From: Paenibacillus sp. FSL R5-0490
GTDB lineage: Bacteria > Bacillota > Bacilli > Bacillales > Cytobacillaceae
Assembly: GCF_001956215.1 (NCBI RefSeq)
Contig: NZ_MRTQ01000021.1
Coordinates: 1-64,000, forward strand
Length of the DNA: 64,000 nt
Direction of reading: 5' to 3'
Position 1 is the stretch's first letter. Each line of letters begins with the position of its first letter. This document shows positions 1 to 9,338 of this stretch, piece by piece. The position numbers and the translations under genes are program-made. Under the pieces are notes generated by a model. The model searched no databases. It was given only the letters and a program-made list of their open reading frames with translations, and had not been told where the DNA came from.

Positions 1-109
1 GAAGATGACCCCCATTCAATATAGGAATCATCTTCTAGCTGCTTAACCTCTTTTTTTATATTGTCCTTGAAATAGGTGCCAGTTTAAGCAGAGCCCTTTG
101 CTTTTCTTT

Positions 110-295
110 CTATCTATGAAACAGTATCAGCTTGCCCGCAGGAGAAGTGCAGCGGTGAGTTTTCTCATCCAGCCCTTTTTCCTTAAGGAGATTTTCTCCA
201 ACACTCTTAGCTTCGTCATCAGAAGCTGCCTGGAATGCTTCATCCAGTATCTTTTCTCCATTCTGTTCAAATGCAGTAAGCTTGTAAGTCTTCAT
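110..295 (-). CDS. Small YhzD-like protein
   Basis: A 61-residue soluble, charged protein starting MKTYKLTAFEQNG, with no membrane segment or signal peptide. The ATG is preceded by a strong ribosome site (GAGGGGAG), which makes it a credible gene despite its size. It resembles the small uncharacterised YhzD family of Bacillus by overall length and the pattern of an N-terminal beta strand followed by a D/E-rich helix, but I recall that family only loosely. It is divergent from the yhaQP exporter. No function can be assigned. Confidence 0.6.
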   Translation of the reverse strand: MKTYKLTAFEQNGEKILDEAFQAASDDEAKSVGENLLKEKGLDEKTHRCTSPAGKLILFHR

Positions 296-451
296 ACTGA
301 GACTCCCCTCTTATTATAAAATTCAGATAGTTACTATTATTCTTGCATAATTTCTTAGAATGTGCAAAATTTATTCGGAAAAAATGTTTAAATCAGGGAA
401 CTTTTTTCCTTTTCTATACGTATTGCTAAATAGGAAAAGGAGGAATTCGAA

Positions 452-1351
452 ATGGCTTTAGAGCTTGAGCATGTAACAAAGCGCTTTGGAAAGTTTACGG
501 CAGTGGACGATTTGTCGCTTTCTATTCCCGAAAGTGAGATGTTTGGATTCCTGGGGGCGAATGGAGCCGGTAAAACGACTACTTTCCGAATGATACTGGG
601 ACTATTGGATCCCAGCGGAGGAAAGATCACGTGGAATGGAAATCCCATCGATTATTCAACCAGCCCGCTGATAGGCTACCTTCCTGAAGAAAGAGGCTTA
701 TATCCAAAGCTGAAGGTCAAGGATCAGGTTATCTATTTAGCTAAGCTGAGAGGGATGGCAAAGCAGGACTGCTTAAAGGAATTAACTTATTGGCTCGAGA
801 GATTCAAAGTTCCTGAATATGCCAATAAAAAAATTGAAGAGCTTTCAAAAGGAAACCAGCAGAAAATCCAGTTTATTACTGCAGTTATACATAAGCCAAA
901 GCTTTTAATTCTGGATGAACCATTCAGCGGATTGGATCCGGTTAATGTAGAACTGCTGAAGGATGCTGTACTGGAGTTAAGGGATAACGGTACAACGATT
1001 GTTTTTTCCTCACATAGGATGGAGCATGTAGAAGAGCTTTGTGAGCATTTATGCATCATGCAAAAAGGACGGCCGGTAGTGCACGGGTCTTTAAAAGAAA
1101 TTAAACGTTCCTTCGGCAGAAAGAATCTGGTTATCCATGCCGATTATGATTTGAGCTTTTTAAAGGATAGCAGGGGAGTGGTGAAAGCCAGACAGACAGC
1201 CGAGGGCATTCAGCTGCAGATTTCCGGTGAAGATGCCGCTGAAGCCATTTTCAGAGAAGTTGCTGAGAAGGGGTTTGTCCGTAAATTTGTTTTGGAAGAG
1301 CCGTCTCTGAATGATATTTTTATAGAAAAGGCTGGTGCTTCCTATGAATAA
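452..1351 (+). CDS. yhaQ: ABC transporter ATP-binding protein YhaQ (NatA type)
   Basis: ATPase subunit (299 aa) of an ABC exporter that powers the permease encoded next door. Walker A GANGAGKT lies at residues 35-42, the signature LSKGNQQ near 131-137 and Walker B LLILDE at 151-156, followed by a DUF4162-like C-terminal tail typical of NatA/CcmA-group exporters. The start is set by AAAAGGAGG a few bases upstream of the ATG. The stop codon overlaps the start of the permease gene, so the two are translationally coupled. In B. subtilis the homologous pair is yhaQ-yhaP, annotated as a possible sodium efflux system. The substrate is not known. Confidence 0.88.
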   Translation: MALELEHVTKRFGKFTAVDDLSLSIPESEMFGFLGANGAGKTTTFRMILGLLDPSGGKITWNGNPIDYSTSPLIGYLPEERGLYPKLKVKDQVIYLAKLRGMAKQDCLKELTYWLERFKVPEYANKKIEELSKGNQQKIQFITAVIHKPKLLILDEPFSGLDPVNVELLKDAVLELRDNGTTIVFSSHRMEHVEELCEHLCIMQKGRPVVHGSLKEIKRSFGRKNLVIHADYDLSFLKDSRGVVKARQTAEGIQLQISGEDAAEAIFREVAEKGFVRKFVLEEPSLNDIFIEKAGASYE

Positions 1352-2594
1352 CTTTATGACGATTCTTCTTCATACTTATTTAAGCAAGCTGAAGACCAAG
1401 TCATTTATTGTTACGACCCTCATTACTGTGGCGATAGTTGCAGGGCTTGCCAACTTATCCGGTATTATTGATTATTTTAATAAGGACGATGAAGAACGAA
1501 TTGCAGTAATCGATGAGACAGGGGTGCTGTTAGCTCCTCTTCAGGAACAAATGGATGCCCTGAATAACAATATATCTTTAATTGCTTACAAAGGGTCAGA
1601 GGCAGAAGGAGAAAATGCTGTTAAGGATGAAAAGTATAAAGGACTTTTACTGTTATCATTTACAGAAGAAGAGCTGCCTGAAGCAGCCTATAAAGCAAGA
1701 AGTATAGCCGATTCAGCAATCCCATCCGAATTGCAGGGCGGGCTGCAGCAGCTTAAAACGCAAATGGCCGCCAATCAAATAAACCTTAGCCCGGAACAAT
1801 TAAGCAAACTGTATGAGCCGGTGCCTTTTGATAAGACAGCTCTTGAAGATAACGCTAAAACAGAAGAAGAACTGAATCAGGCAAGAGGACTCGTTTATGT
1901 TCTGTTATTCATCATTTATTTTGCAGTCATCTTATACGCTAATATGATTGCCATGGAGGTAGCGACAGAAAAGTCTTCCCGTGTCATGGAAATTCTGATA
2001 TCCAGTGTCTCACCAATCAAGCAGATGTTCGCAAAAATATTGGGAATCGGGCTGCTTAGCCTGACACAAATGGCACTCATACTATTAGTTGGTTATTTTT
2101 CAGTCAAACAAAATCTTGATACGATGGAAGGCGGCTTTTTTGAATTCTTTGGATTTGGAAACATTCCGGCCTCGACTATCGCTTATGCACTCATCTTTTT
2201 CATTCTTGGATATTTCCTGTACGCCACACTGGCGGCTTTTCTTGGTTCCCTTGTAAGCAGGATTGAAGATATCCAGCAGATGATTACGCCAATGACCATG
2301 ATGGTTGTGGCAGGCTTTATGATTGCTATGTTTGGCTTAAGCCAGCCGGAAGCTTCCTTTGTAACGATCACGTCTTATATTCCATTCTTTACTCCGATGC
2401 TCATGTTCATGAGAGTGGGGATGCTGTCACTGCCGGTATGGGAGCCGATTCTCGGAATTACGATCCTTCTTGTTTCCATTATACTTCTCGCTGTCTTTGG
2501 AGCGAGAGTATACAGGGGCGGAGTATTAATGTATGGTAAATCCAATTCATTTAAAGATATTAAAAAAGCATTACAGCTTACTAAAAACGAATAA
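1344..2594 (+). CDS. yhaP: ABC transporter permease YhaP (NatB type)
   Basis: Membrane subunit (about 416 aa) of the YhaQP exporter. One N-terminal membrane segment (SFIVTTLITVAIVAGL) is followed by a large extracytoplasmic domain of about 150 residues and then five or six C-terminal membrane segments, the ABC-2 permease layout of NatB. The ATG at 1344 overlaps the end of yhaQ. An in-frame GTG nine bases earlier is the alternative start. The conserved block EVATEKSSRVMEILISSV before the C-terminal membrane bundle is typical of this family. It is likely co-transcribed with yhaQ. It probably exports an ion or small toxic compound, with the substrate unknown. Confidence 0.87.
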   Translation: MNNFMTILLHTYLSKLKTKSFIVTTLITVAIVAGLANLSGIIDYFNKDDEERIAVIDETGVLLAPLQEQMDALNNNISLIAYKGSEAEGENAVKDEKYKGLLLLSFTEEELPEAAYKARSIADSAIPSELQGGLQQLKTQMAANQINLSPEQLSKLYEPVPFDKTALEDNAKTEEELNQARGLVYVLLFIIYFAVILYANMIAMEVATEKSSRVMEILISSVSPIKQMFAKILGIGLLSLTQMALILLVGYFSVKQNLDTMEGGFFEFFGFGNIPASTIAYALIFFILGYFLYATLAAFLGSLVSRIEDIQQMITPMTMMVVAGFMIAMFGLSQPEASFVTITSYIPFFTPMLMFMRVGMLSLPVWEPILGITILLVSIILLAVFGARVYRGGVLMYGKSNSFKDIKKALQLTKNE

Positions 2595-2650
2595 TCAGGA
2601 TGGTTATAAAAGTATTTTGCTTTTAGACAGATAATTTAGCTTAACCGCTG

Positions 2651-2781
2651 AGTTGATTGGAGCGGAGGGCGCTTGACTCCAGTGGGAGCAGCGTGACAGG
2701 TGAGACCCCGCAGACGCATAGCGTCGAGGAGGCTCACCGCACGCCCCACGGAAAGCAAGTGCCCGAAGTGGAAATCAACGG
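2651..2781. repeat. Long imperfect palindromic extragenic repeat (Bacillaceae dispersed repeat)
   Basis: A GC-rich block between yhaP and the lysE-like gene. Its ends pair (GTTGATT with AATCAAC). Inside, GTGGGAGC-AGCGTG pairs imperfectly with CACGCCCCAC, GGTGAG pairs with CTCACC, and GACGC pairs with GCGTC at the tip, giving a long three-tier stem-loop. The sequence starting GCGGAGGGCGCTTGACTCC is one I recognise as scattered in many copies between genes of Bacillus-group genomes. It has no reading frame. It could act as a REP-like element or in 3' end stability of yhaQP mRNA. Confidence 0.75.
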
Positions 2782-2829
2782 ACAGAATTTTTAAGAAAAT
2801 TAATTATCTTTAATAATAGGCCCTATGAG

Positions 2830-2860
2830 AAAAGCTCCGTCTTTAAGAAACGGAGCTTTT
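2830..2860. terminator. Bidirectional rho-independent terminator
   Basis: An 11-bp stem AAAAGCTCCGT / ACGGAGCTTTT with a 9-base loop. It sits between convergent yhaP (+) and the lysE-like gene (-) and has U-tracts readable on both strands. Confidence 0.85.
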
Positions 2861-2872
2861 CAATGTAATTCG

Positions 2873-3505
2873 TTATGCAAATAATGCCTTTAATCCTTCT
2901 AATGCAAAATAAGCCCCGAATCCAATAAGTGATAATCCTGAAAGAATCGATATGATGATGATTCCTTTGGAGGTCAGGAATCTGCGAAAACCTGTGGTCA
3001 ATCCTGCGACAAATAGATCCCAAAGCATCAGTCCCAGAAAAATCATGGTACTGTATAAAAAGAGCTCTGTGTTTCCATAAGCCGCGGCTGTTTTTGCAAG
3101 TACAGATCCATAAATGCCGAGCCAAAACAAAATCGAAAGAGGGCTGGATATGGACATAATAAATCCGGAGAAAAAGCATTTAAACAATGAATCCTGGCTG
3201 CGCACATAGCTTATGGAAATTTTATTGGCATTTACAATACTTTCGATCCCCGTATATAAAAGAATAAATCCTCCAAAAAGCCACAGGAAGATCTGTACAA
3301 CTGGGGTGTCCAAAAAATGGACGAGTCCAAGGTATACAGCCAGCATATAAAACCCATCAGCAAACATCGAGCCCACTCCAACAATCCACGCATGCCAAAA
3401 TCCATTTTTTATCCCTTTTTCAAGCCTGACGGCATTAACCGGCCCAATTGGAGCTGCCAGAGACAGTCCGAGAAACACATAACTTAAATAAATTCCAATT
3501 CCCAA
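2873..3505 (-). CDS. LysE/RhtB-family amino-acid exporter
   Basis: A 210-residue integral membrane protein with about six hydrophobic segments. The N-terminal motif GLSLAAPIGPVNAVRLEKGI is the hallmark of LysE-type translocators, which export amino acids or related metabolites by proton antiport. The start is a TTG preceded by GGGCGGAG, and no better ATG exists upstream. It is monocistronic and convergent with yhaP. The substrate cannot be read from sequence. Confidence 0.82.
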   Translation of the reverse strand: MGIGIYLSYVFLGLSLAAPIGPVNAVRLEKGIKNGFWHAWIVGVGSMFADGFYMLAVYLGLVHFLDTPVVQIFLWLFGGFILLYTGIESIVNANKISISYVRSQDSLFKCFFSGFIMSISSPLSILFWLGIYGSVLAKTAAAYGNTELFLYSTMIFLGLMLWDLFVAGLTTGFRRFLTSKGIIIISILSGLSLIGFGAYFALEGLKALFA

Positions 3506-3648
3506 TATACCACTCCGCCCTTAAAGTTCTCCTTGAAGTTTTATTCCAGTCCTCAAGAAGGAGTCTTGTACATTTTTATGCACAAGCTTCCCTGGCTAAA
3601 ACCATTTAAGAAAACTCAGGAAAGAGATATCTAAAATCAATTCGAATA

Positions 3649-3662
3649 GGAACGTGCATTCG
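3649..3662. promoter_or_regulatory. Candidate LexA (SOS) box upstream of yhaO
   Basis: GGAACGTGCATTCG matches 8 of the 10 fixed bases of the Gram-positive SOS box CGAAC-N4-GTTCG. It lies about 15 bases before a TAAAAT -10-like hexamer (3677-3682), so it would overlap the -35 region. I recall B. subtilis yhaONM as a LexA-controlled operon, which supports the call. Confidence 0.5.
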
Positions 3663-3710
3663 CTTTTTGAATGAGGTAAAATGAAAGAAAAGGAATGAGA
3701 GGAAGTTTAC

Positions 3711-4931
3711 ATGAAAAGGGTTACGTTTATTCACGCTGCTGACTTGCACCTGGATAGTCCAATGTCCGGTTTGAAGCATTTGCCCGGAGCCATATTTAAA
3801 AAGCTTCAGGAAAGTACCTTCGATGCTTTTACCAAAATAATTGATTTAGCCATTTTCCATTCTGTGGACTTTGTCATTTTAGCCGGAGATTTATTTGACG
3901 GTGAAGACAGGAGCATAAAAGCACAAACCCGTTTTCGGAAGGAGATGGAGCGGCTTGCTGAATGCGGGATTGCTGTTTATGCAGTACATGGTAACCATGA
4001 TCATATGGATGGCCGATGGGCCCATTTGCCAATGCCGGAAAATGTCCATATTTTTTCCCATGAGGTTGAAGTGGTGAAGCATACTGCTGAAAATGGTACA
4101 TCTGTTCATCTCTACGGTTTCAGCTATCCTAAGAGACATGTGCTGGAAAGGATGATCGATCAATACAGCAGGGAAGATGGAGCTGATCTGCATATTGGAA
4201 TACTTCATGGCTCTTTTGAAGGCAGCAGTGATCATGATCCATATGCGCCGTTCCGAATAAATGATTTGCTGGGAAAAGGCTTTGATTATTGGGCTCTTGG
4301 ACATATACATAAACGGGAAGTCATCATTTCCGAGCCGCCCGTCATATACCCCGGTAATATACAGGGGAGAAACCGGAAAGAAACCGGTCCCAAAGGATGC
4401 TATTTAGTTGAGCTTAATACTTCTGGTGCAAAGACGGAGTTTCTGGAAGCTGCTCCTGTAATCTGGGAAAATGCAGAAATAGATGCTTCAGGACTGGAGA
4501 ACTATCAGGAAGTATATGATATTTGCTTAAATTTGATGGAAGAAAAGCGCCAAAACAGGCGGGGAACAGTCCTGAATCTGACACTTACAGAAACAGGCAT
4601 GCCTGATCACGAATTAAGAAGCATAACCAATGGCGAGCTCCTCGAAACGCTGCAGGAGGAAGAGGCAGATGAGGAATCATTTGTATGGATTTCAGGTATT
4701 ACAGTAAACGAAAAAAGAATGTGGAATAAAGAAAAGCTGGCACATGAATCAGATTTTTTCAGTGAGCTTTTTAAAACTGCGGATCAGTTTGCAGAGCGCA
4801 CTCAAAGTGCCTTGCCCTTGTATTCACATCCCTTGGCAAGAAGATTTATGAATGAACTCACGAAGGATGAAAAACAGAGAATCGCAGAGGAAGCCGAAGC
4901 ACTGCTGGTGGGCCTATTATACAAAGATTGA
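3711..4931 (+). CDS. yhaO: YhaO, SbcD-like DNA repair metallophosphoesterase
   Basis: A 406-residue calcineurin-like phosphoesterase of the SbcD/Mre11 group. Metal-binding motifs are visible: HAADLHLDS at residues 8-16, GDLFD at 59-63, GNHD at 94-97 and later a GHIH-like GHIHKR. The C-terminal third is the family-specific capping region. The start is ATG with GAGGAAG upstream. It is followed directly by yhaN, the SbcC-like partner, and further on by the exonuclease gene yhaM, the same order as in B. subtilis. Probably a nuclease subunit acting on DNA ends, with SOS control likely from the box upstream. Confidence 0.9.
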   Translation: MKRVTFIHAADLHLDSPMSGLKHLPGAIFKKLQESTFDAFTKIIDLAIFHSVDFVILAGDLFDGEDRSIKAQTRFRKEMERLAECGIAVYAVHGNHDHMDGRWAHLPMPENVHIFSHEVEVVKHTAENGTSVHLYGFSYPKRHVLERMIDQYSREDGADLHIGILHGSFEGSSDHDPYAPFRINDLLGKGFDYWALGHIHKREVIISEPPVIYPGNIQGRNRKETGPKGCYLVELNTSGAKTEFLEAAPVIWENAEIDASGLENYQEVYDICLNLMEEKRQNRRGTVLNLTLTETGMPDHELRSITNGELLETLQEEEADEESFVWISGITVNEKRMWNKEKLAHESDFFSELFKTADQFAERTQSALPLYSHPLARRFMNELTKDEKQRIAEEAEALLVGLLYKD

Positions 4932-4954
4932 GGACAATGAATGGAGGTGGACCC

Positions 4955-7948
4955 TTGATAATTACAGACATACAAATTTACGGTTATGGAAAGCTTACTG
5001 ACTTTATACTTGACGATATTCAATCCCTGCAGGTTATTTACGGAGAAAATGAGGCAGGCAAATCTACCATCATGTCTTTTATTCATAGCGTTCTTTTTGG
5101 CTTTCCGGCAAAGACCCAATCGGAATTAAGGTATGAGCCTAAGGAAGGTGCAAAATATGGCGGCAGGATTACCGCTGTTTTTCCTGATAGAGGGAAGGCG
5201 GTCATAGAGCGGGTTAAAGGCAAAGCGTCAGGTGATGTCAGCGTCCTTCTTGAGGATGGTACCAGGGGAGGAGAAGACCTTTTAAGCGAACTCCTTCACC
5301 ATATTGACAAAAACTTATACCAATCTGTTTTCTCTTTTAATATTCATGGACTGCAAAATGTGAACCAAATGAAGGGTGAGGATTTGGGCAGGTATTTGTT
5401 TTCAGCAGGTTCACTTGGTACGGATCATCTCGTTTCTGCTGAAAATATACTTCAAAAGGAATTGGAAAGCCGCTTTAAGCCAAACGGAAAAAAGCCAACT
5501 CTTAATGTAAAGCTGAAAGAGATGAAGCAGCTGCATCGGGATTTGAAAAAAGCGGAGCAGAATAATGAGCATTATTGGATATTGCTGCAGGAAAAAGAAA
5601 GTATCGCAAACGATTTACAGAGAATACAGCATGAGTTGGAGCAATACCAGCAGAAGCTATCCCGTCTAAAAGAGTGGAACGAATTCTATCCTTTATTAGC
5701 TATGGAGCAGGAGCTGATCAAAGAAAGGGGAAGATTTAAAGACTTGCATTTTCCGGCAAATGGGCTTTCTCTATTGGAGAAGCTTGAAAGCCTGATAAAG
5801 CCGCTGGAAGGGCGAAGAGCCAGTCTGGAATCCAGAATAAGCATTTTGGAACAAGAGCTGGAAAGCAGTCAGGCTGATCATTTGCTCCTAAAGCATGAGC
5901 CGCAAATCAATGCAGCAGTTGAGGGGCTGCCGCTGCTGGATAGATTAATTCAAGAGGAAAAAGAATTATCAATAAAGCTGGGTAATATCTCAGAGGAAAT
6001 TATAAATCTTCAGGAAAGACTTCATCTTCAAATTGAAGAACAGCAGCTTGAACAGGCTGATACGAGTGTTTTTATGAAGGAAAAGATTAATGCGGTTAAT
6101 TCCCGGCGAAATCATCAGCAAGCAATGAAACTGGAGCTGGACGGGCGGTTTAACGATGAAAGGTCGGCGCTGGAGAATACGGAACAGAAAATTGGCGAAT
6201 TGACTGGGCTGCTTCTTACGGAGGACGAACGTGCGGCCATTGAAGAAACACTGAGCTTCACCGCGAATAAGAATAATATCGAAAAAGAGCTGCAGGATAC
6301 TCAGGAAAGGCTTCAGTTCCTTCATAAAACAGAAAAAAAGGAACAGGAAAAAAGACAGCAAAAAGCATACCGGGAAAAGAGGCAGCTTTTGTTTTTAGGA
6401 GTTCTGTTTGCTGCTTTTGCAGGCTGGGGAATCTTTAGTCAATTATGGGTGATTGCCGGTGCAGGTTTGATAGGCGCAGCCTTTTGTATTGCCAGTGCAA
6501 ACAAAAAGGAGCCTAAGGGAGAGGTCAGCTTTATTAAAGAGGAGATAAAAGCCCTGAGTGAAAAAGAACAATCACTGCTGGAGAAATTGAAGCATCCTGA
6601 CATTCAGCATGCTGCGAGCCTGGAGGCGCAGCTGAAGAAAGACAGCGAAAGGCAAAATCAGCTTATCCAATTACAATTTCAGCTTGAACAAACAAATGAA
6701 AAATATGAAAAGGTCATTAACTCCTTTGAAAAATGGGAAAAGGAATCTGCCGAACTTGAATGTGAACTCCTGCAGCTGGGGAAACAGCTGCTGCTTCCTT
6801 CTGAAATTGCCAAAAACTATTTAAGCGAGGCTTTTAGTCTGATTGAAAAGCTGAAAGTCCTTACCAGGGAAAAAAAATACACCCTTGAAAGAAAGGCATC
6901 AGCAGAAAAGGGAATCAATGAGAAGCTCCAAACTTTTCAAAAGCTAAAGACTCTATTAAACAGCGAGCCGGGAAGTATTCAGGAAATCGGCTATCAGCTG
7001 AAAAAAAGACTGAAGGAAGAAACGGAAAAACAGATCAAGCAGGGTGAAAGAGAAGCCAAGCTTCAAGAGTTAAAGCTGGAACTCAGCACAGTGCTTGCCG
7101 AACTTAGCCACTTTCAAAATGAATGCAAGAACCTGTTCTCAAGCGCAGGCACTGATAATTCGGATGAATACCGGGAAAAAGCAGCTGAAGCACAGAAATT
7201 AGCAGAACTTGAAGAACAGATAAAACAGGTCCGCAAGCAAATGAACCATAACTCTTTTTCACAGGAGGAAATCGGAAAATATTCCAATGTGACAAAACCG
7301 GAAGCGGAGATCCAAGCCGTTAGCGAAAAAGCTGCTCAGCTCAAGGAAAGAATTCCTGGTCTGCAGAGCAAGCTTGCAGAAGTAAAACATGAAATTGGAA
7401 TTCTAGAAGAGGGCGGAACATATGCGGAACTTCTGCATAAATTCGCTTTGCTGAAATCTGAGTTTGAAGCAGAAGCAAGGGAGTGGGCAAAATATGCTGC
7501 TGCCAAGGATATATTAGATCGAACGATAAGAAGCTTTAAAAATGAGCGCTTGCCAAAAATGCTGGATAAAGCAGAGCACTATCTTTCTTATTTAACCAAT
7601 GGCCGCTATGTACGGATTTTTCCTAAAGAGGAAGGGAGCGGTTTTCTCATAGAAAGCAGGACAGGAGCAATTTTTGAAGCCAAAGAGCTGAGCCAGGCGA
7701 CTGCGGAACAGATATACGTATCCTTTAGACTTGCACTCGCCATGACGATTTATGGAAAATACCCATTTCCCATTATTATTGATGATAGCTTTGTAAATTT
7801 TGATCATGTCCGAACAGAAAGAATGATTAATCTGTTAAAAAGCCTTACAAATCGGCAAGTTTTATTTTTCACTTGTCATAAACATCTTCTGCCGTATTTT
7901 CAGGAAGAGCAGATACAGTCCGTTATAAAGGAAAAGCTGTCTGTCTAA
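4955..7948 (+). CDS. yhaN: YhaN, SbcC/Rad50-like membrane-linked ATPase
   Basis: A protein of about 997 aa with an N-terminal ABC half-domain (Walker A GENEAGKST at residues 30-38), long coiled coils on both sides of a hydrophobic hairpin (LLFLGVLFAAFAGWG then LWVIAGAGLIGAAFCI), and a C-terminal half-domain with Walker B PIIIDDSF and an H-loop FFTCHK. The hydrophobic centre is where Rad50 has its hook, so the coil tip is probably in the membrane, as known for YhaN. I chose the TTG at 4955 because GGAGGTGG lies just before it and homologues start at this point. A TTG at 4928 would overlap yhaO but has no ribosome site. Confidence 0.88.
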   Translation: MIITDIQIYGYGKLTDFILDDIQSLQVIYGENEAGKSTIMSFIHSVLFGFPAKTQSELRYEPKEGAKYGGRITAVFPDRGKAVIERVKGKASGDVSVLLEDGTRGGEDLLSELLHHIDKNLYQSVFSFNIHGLQNVNQMKGEDLGRYLFSAGSLGTDHLVSAENILQKELESRFKPNGKKPTLNVKLKEMKQLHRDLKKAEQNNEHYWILLQEKESIANDLQRIQHELEQYQQKLSRLKEWNEFYPLLAMEQELIKERGRFKDLHFPANGLSLLEKLESLIKPLEGRRASLESRISILEQELESSQADHLLLKHEPQINAAVEGLPLLDRLIQEEKELSIKLGNISEEIINLQERLHLQIEEQQLEQADTSVFMKEKINAVNSRRNHQQAMKLELDGRFNDERSALENTEQKIGELTGLLLTEDERAAIEETLSFTANKNNIEKELQDTQERLQFLHKTEKKEQEKRQQKAYREKRQLLFLGVLFAAFAGWGIFSQLWVIAGAGLIGAAFCIASANKKEPKGEVSFIKEEIKALSEKEQSLLEKLKHPDIQHAASLEAQLKKDSERQNQLIQLQFQLEQTNEKYEKVINSFEKWEKESAELECELLQLGKQLLLPSEIAKNYLSEAFSLIEKLKVLTREKKYTLERKASAEKGINEKLQTFQKLKTLLNSEPGSIQEIGYQLKKRLKEETEKQIKQGEREAKLQELKLELSTVLAELSHFQNECKNLFSSAGTDNSDEYREKAAEAQKLAELEEQIKQVRKQMNHNSFSQEEIGKYSNVTKPEAEIQAVSEKAAQLKERIPGLQSKLAEVKHEIGILEEGGTYAELLHKFALLKSEFEAEAREWAKYAAAKDILDRTIRSFKNERLPKMLDKAEHYLSYLTNGRYVRIFPKEEGSGFLIESRTGAIFEAKELSQATAEQIYVSFRLALAMTIYGKYPFPIIIDDSFVNFDHVRTERMINLLKSLTNRQVLFFTCHKHLLPYFQEEQIQSVIKEKLSV

Positions 7949-8007
7949 TGATGACAGAGGTACCATTCCTTAAAGACATCGAGAGGATTTACTGCATTGT
8001 ATTAATA

Positions 8008-8039
8008 GAACCCATTCATGTAAAAGTGAATGGGTTTTA
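8008..8039 (+). terminator. Terminator after yhaN
   Basis: Stem AACCCATTCA / TGAATGGGTT with an 8-base loop followed by TT. It suggests partial separation of yhaON from yhaM. Confidence 0.7.
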
Positions 8040-8192
8040 ATGGCGGGCAAATGACATGATTATTTAGGAGAGTGCCGTATCAGTATGGTATACTAGGTTA
8101 ATAGAATTGCATGTTTAAAGAGGCTGCAAAAGATTTATCTGTTTCTGAATGCCCTTTTTAAACAACCTCGTGAAGGGAGCGTCGGCGCGCGT

Positions 8193-9137
8193 ATGTCAAA
8201 AGGAATTGTTTATTACGAAGTAGGAGAACAAATCGAGCTTTTTCTGCTCATCAAAAATGCAACTAAGGGAATTGCGAGTAATGGAAAGCCGTTCTTGACC
8301 CTTATCTTCCAGGACCAAAGCGGGGAAATTGAAGCAAAGCTTTGGGATGTGTCTGATGAAGATGCCAAAAATTACAGTCCTGAAACTATTGTAAAAGTGG
8401 CGGGGGATATTTTAAATTACCGTGGACGCAATCAGTTAAGAATCCGCCAAATACGGCCGGCCTCTCCAACTGATCCGGTGAAGCTGGCAGACTTTCTCGA
8501 AACAGCACCCCTAAGTACTGATGAAATGATGAGTAAAATCACTCAATATATATTTGAAATGAAAAATCCAAACATCCAGCGGATCACCCGTCATTTACTG
8601 AAGAAGCATCAGAAAGACTTTCTTGAATATCCGGCCGCTACCAAGAATCATCATGAATTCGTTTCCGGTCTTGCCTATCATGTTGTTTCTATGCTGGATT
8701 TGGCTAAAGTAATTTCCGGTTTGTACCCAAGCCTGGATAAGGACTTATTGTACGCTGGAGTCATCCTGCACGATTTAGGGAAAATTACTGAGCTGTCCGG
8801 ACCGATATCAACATCCTACACAATAGAAGGAAACCTGCTAGGGCATATAACCATTATGATCAATGAAATAGGAAAAGCTGCTGAGGAACTGGGAATCAGC
8901 GGTGAAGAGATTATGGTCCTTCAGCACCTGGTCTTGTCCCATCACGGTAAAGCAGAATGGGGCAGTCCGAAGCCGCCGCTAATCAAGGAAGCAGAAATAC
9001 TTCATTATATTGATAATATTGATGCAAAAATGAATATGCTTGATAGAGCTCTTGAAAGGGTAAAACCTGGAGAATTCTCGGAGCGGGTATTTGCTCTGGA
9101 TAACCGTTCATTCTATAAACCTAGTTTTCATAAATAA
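8193..9137 (+). CDS. yhaM: 3'-5' exoribonuclease YhaM
   Basis: 314 aa, the same length as the B. subtilis enzyme and nearly identical in pattern. An N-terminal OB-fold (about 15-90) binds nucleic acid. The HD domain carries H163, H193-D194 (ILHDLGK) and later SHHGKAEWG and DNIDAKMN, which hold the catalytic metal ions. YhaM shortens single-stranded RNA and DNA from the 3' end and in Firmicutes trims mRNA tails. The start is ATG with GAAGGGAG upstream. It is separated from yhaN by a terminator and a 240-bp gap, so it may also have its own promoter. Confidence 0.95.
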   Translation: MSKGIVYYEVGEQIELFLLIKNATKGIASNGKPFLTLIFQDQSGEIEAKLWDVSDEDAKNYSPETIVKVAGDILNYRGRNQLRIRQIRPASPTDPVKLADFLETAPLSTDEMMSKITQYIFEMKNPNIQRITRHLLKKHQKDFLEYPAATKNHHEFVSGLAYHVVSMLDLAKVISGLYPSLDKDLLYAGVILHDLGKITELSGPISTSYTIEGNLLGHITIMINEIGKAAEELGISGEEIMVLQHLVLSHHGKAEWGSPKPPLIKEAEILHYIDNIDAKMNMLDRALERVKPGEFSERVFALDNRSFYKPSFHK

Positions 9138-9138
9138 A

Positions 9139-9176
9139 AAATGCCATCCTTCCTAATGGGAAAGGATGGCATTTTT
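9139..9176 (+). terminator. Terminator after yhaM
   Basis: Stem AAATGCCATCCTT / AAGGATGGCATTT followed by TTATT, starting two bases after the yhaM stop. Confidence 0.88.
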
Positions 9177-9183
9177 ATTGCAG

Positions 9184-9328
9184 TCTAAAGGGAAGTAAGG
9201 ACCCCACTTCAAAACTCAGAGAAATCAGAGGAGGATAAGTGGGGGGCAAACTGCCCGTATATGCCCGATTGGTTCAACTAACAATCAGTGGGGGATAAAA
9301 AACCCCACTGATTGAAGTTTCACTTTAT
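9184..9328 (+). mobile_element. Short palindrome-ended element, internally deleted relative of the 49.5-kb copy
   Basis: About 145 bp. The left part holds ACCCCACTT pairing with AAGTGGGGG. The right part holds AATCAGTGGGG pairing with CCCCACTGATT and ends in GAAGTTTCACTTTAT. Both ends match the longer element at 49538-49915 with the same order and spacing of motifs (TCTAA.GGG.AGTAAG at the left; AACTAACAATCAGTGGGG at the right). The middle of the longer copy is missing here. Two subterminal hairpins without inverted terminal repeats are the layout of IS200/IS605-derived non-autonomous elements. There is no reading frame. Confidence 0.7.
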
Positions 9329-9338
9329 TGCTTGTCTA

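Noticed and set aside
1-80. A minus-strand open stretch reading KDNIKKEVKQLEDDSYIEWGSS, running off the window
   Set aside because: It looks protein-like but has no ATG, GTG or TTG between its first in-frame stop and the window edge, and no ribosome site. It may be the remnant of a gene or chance.
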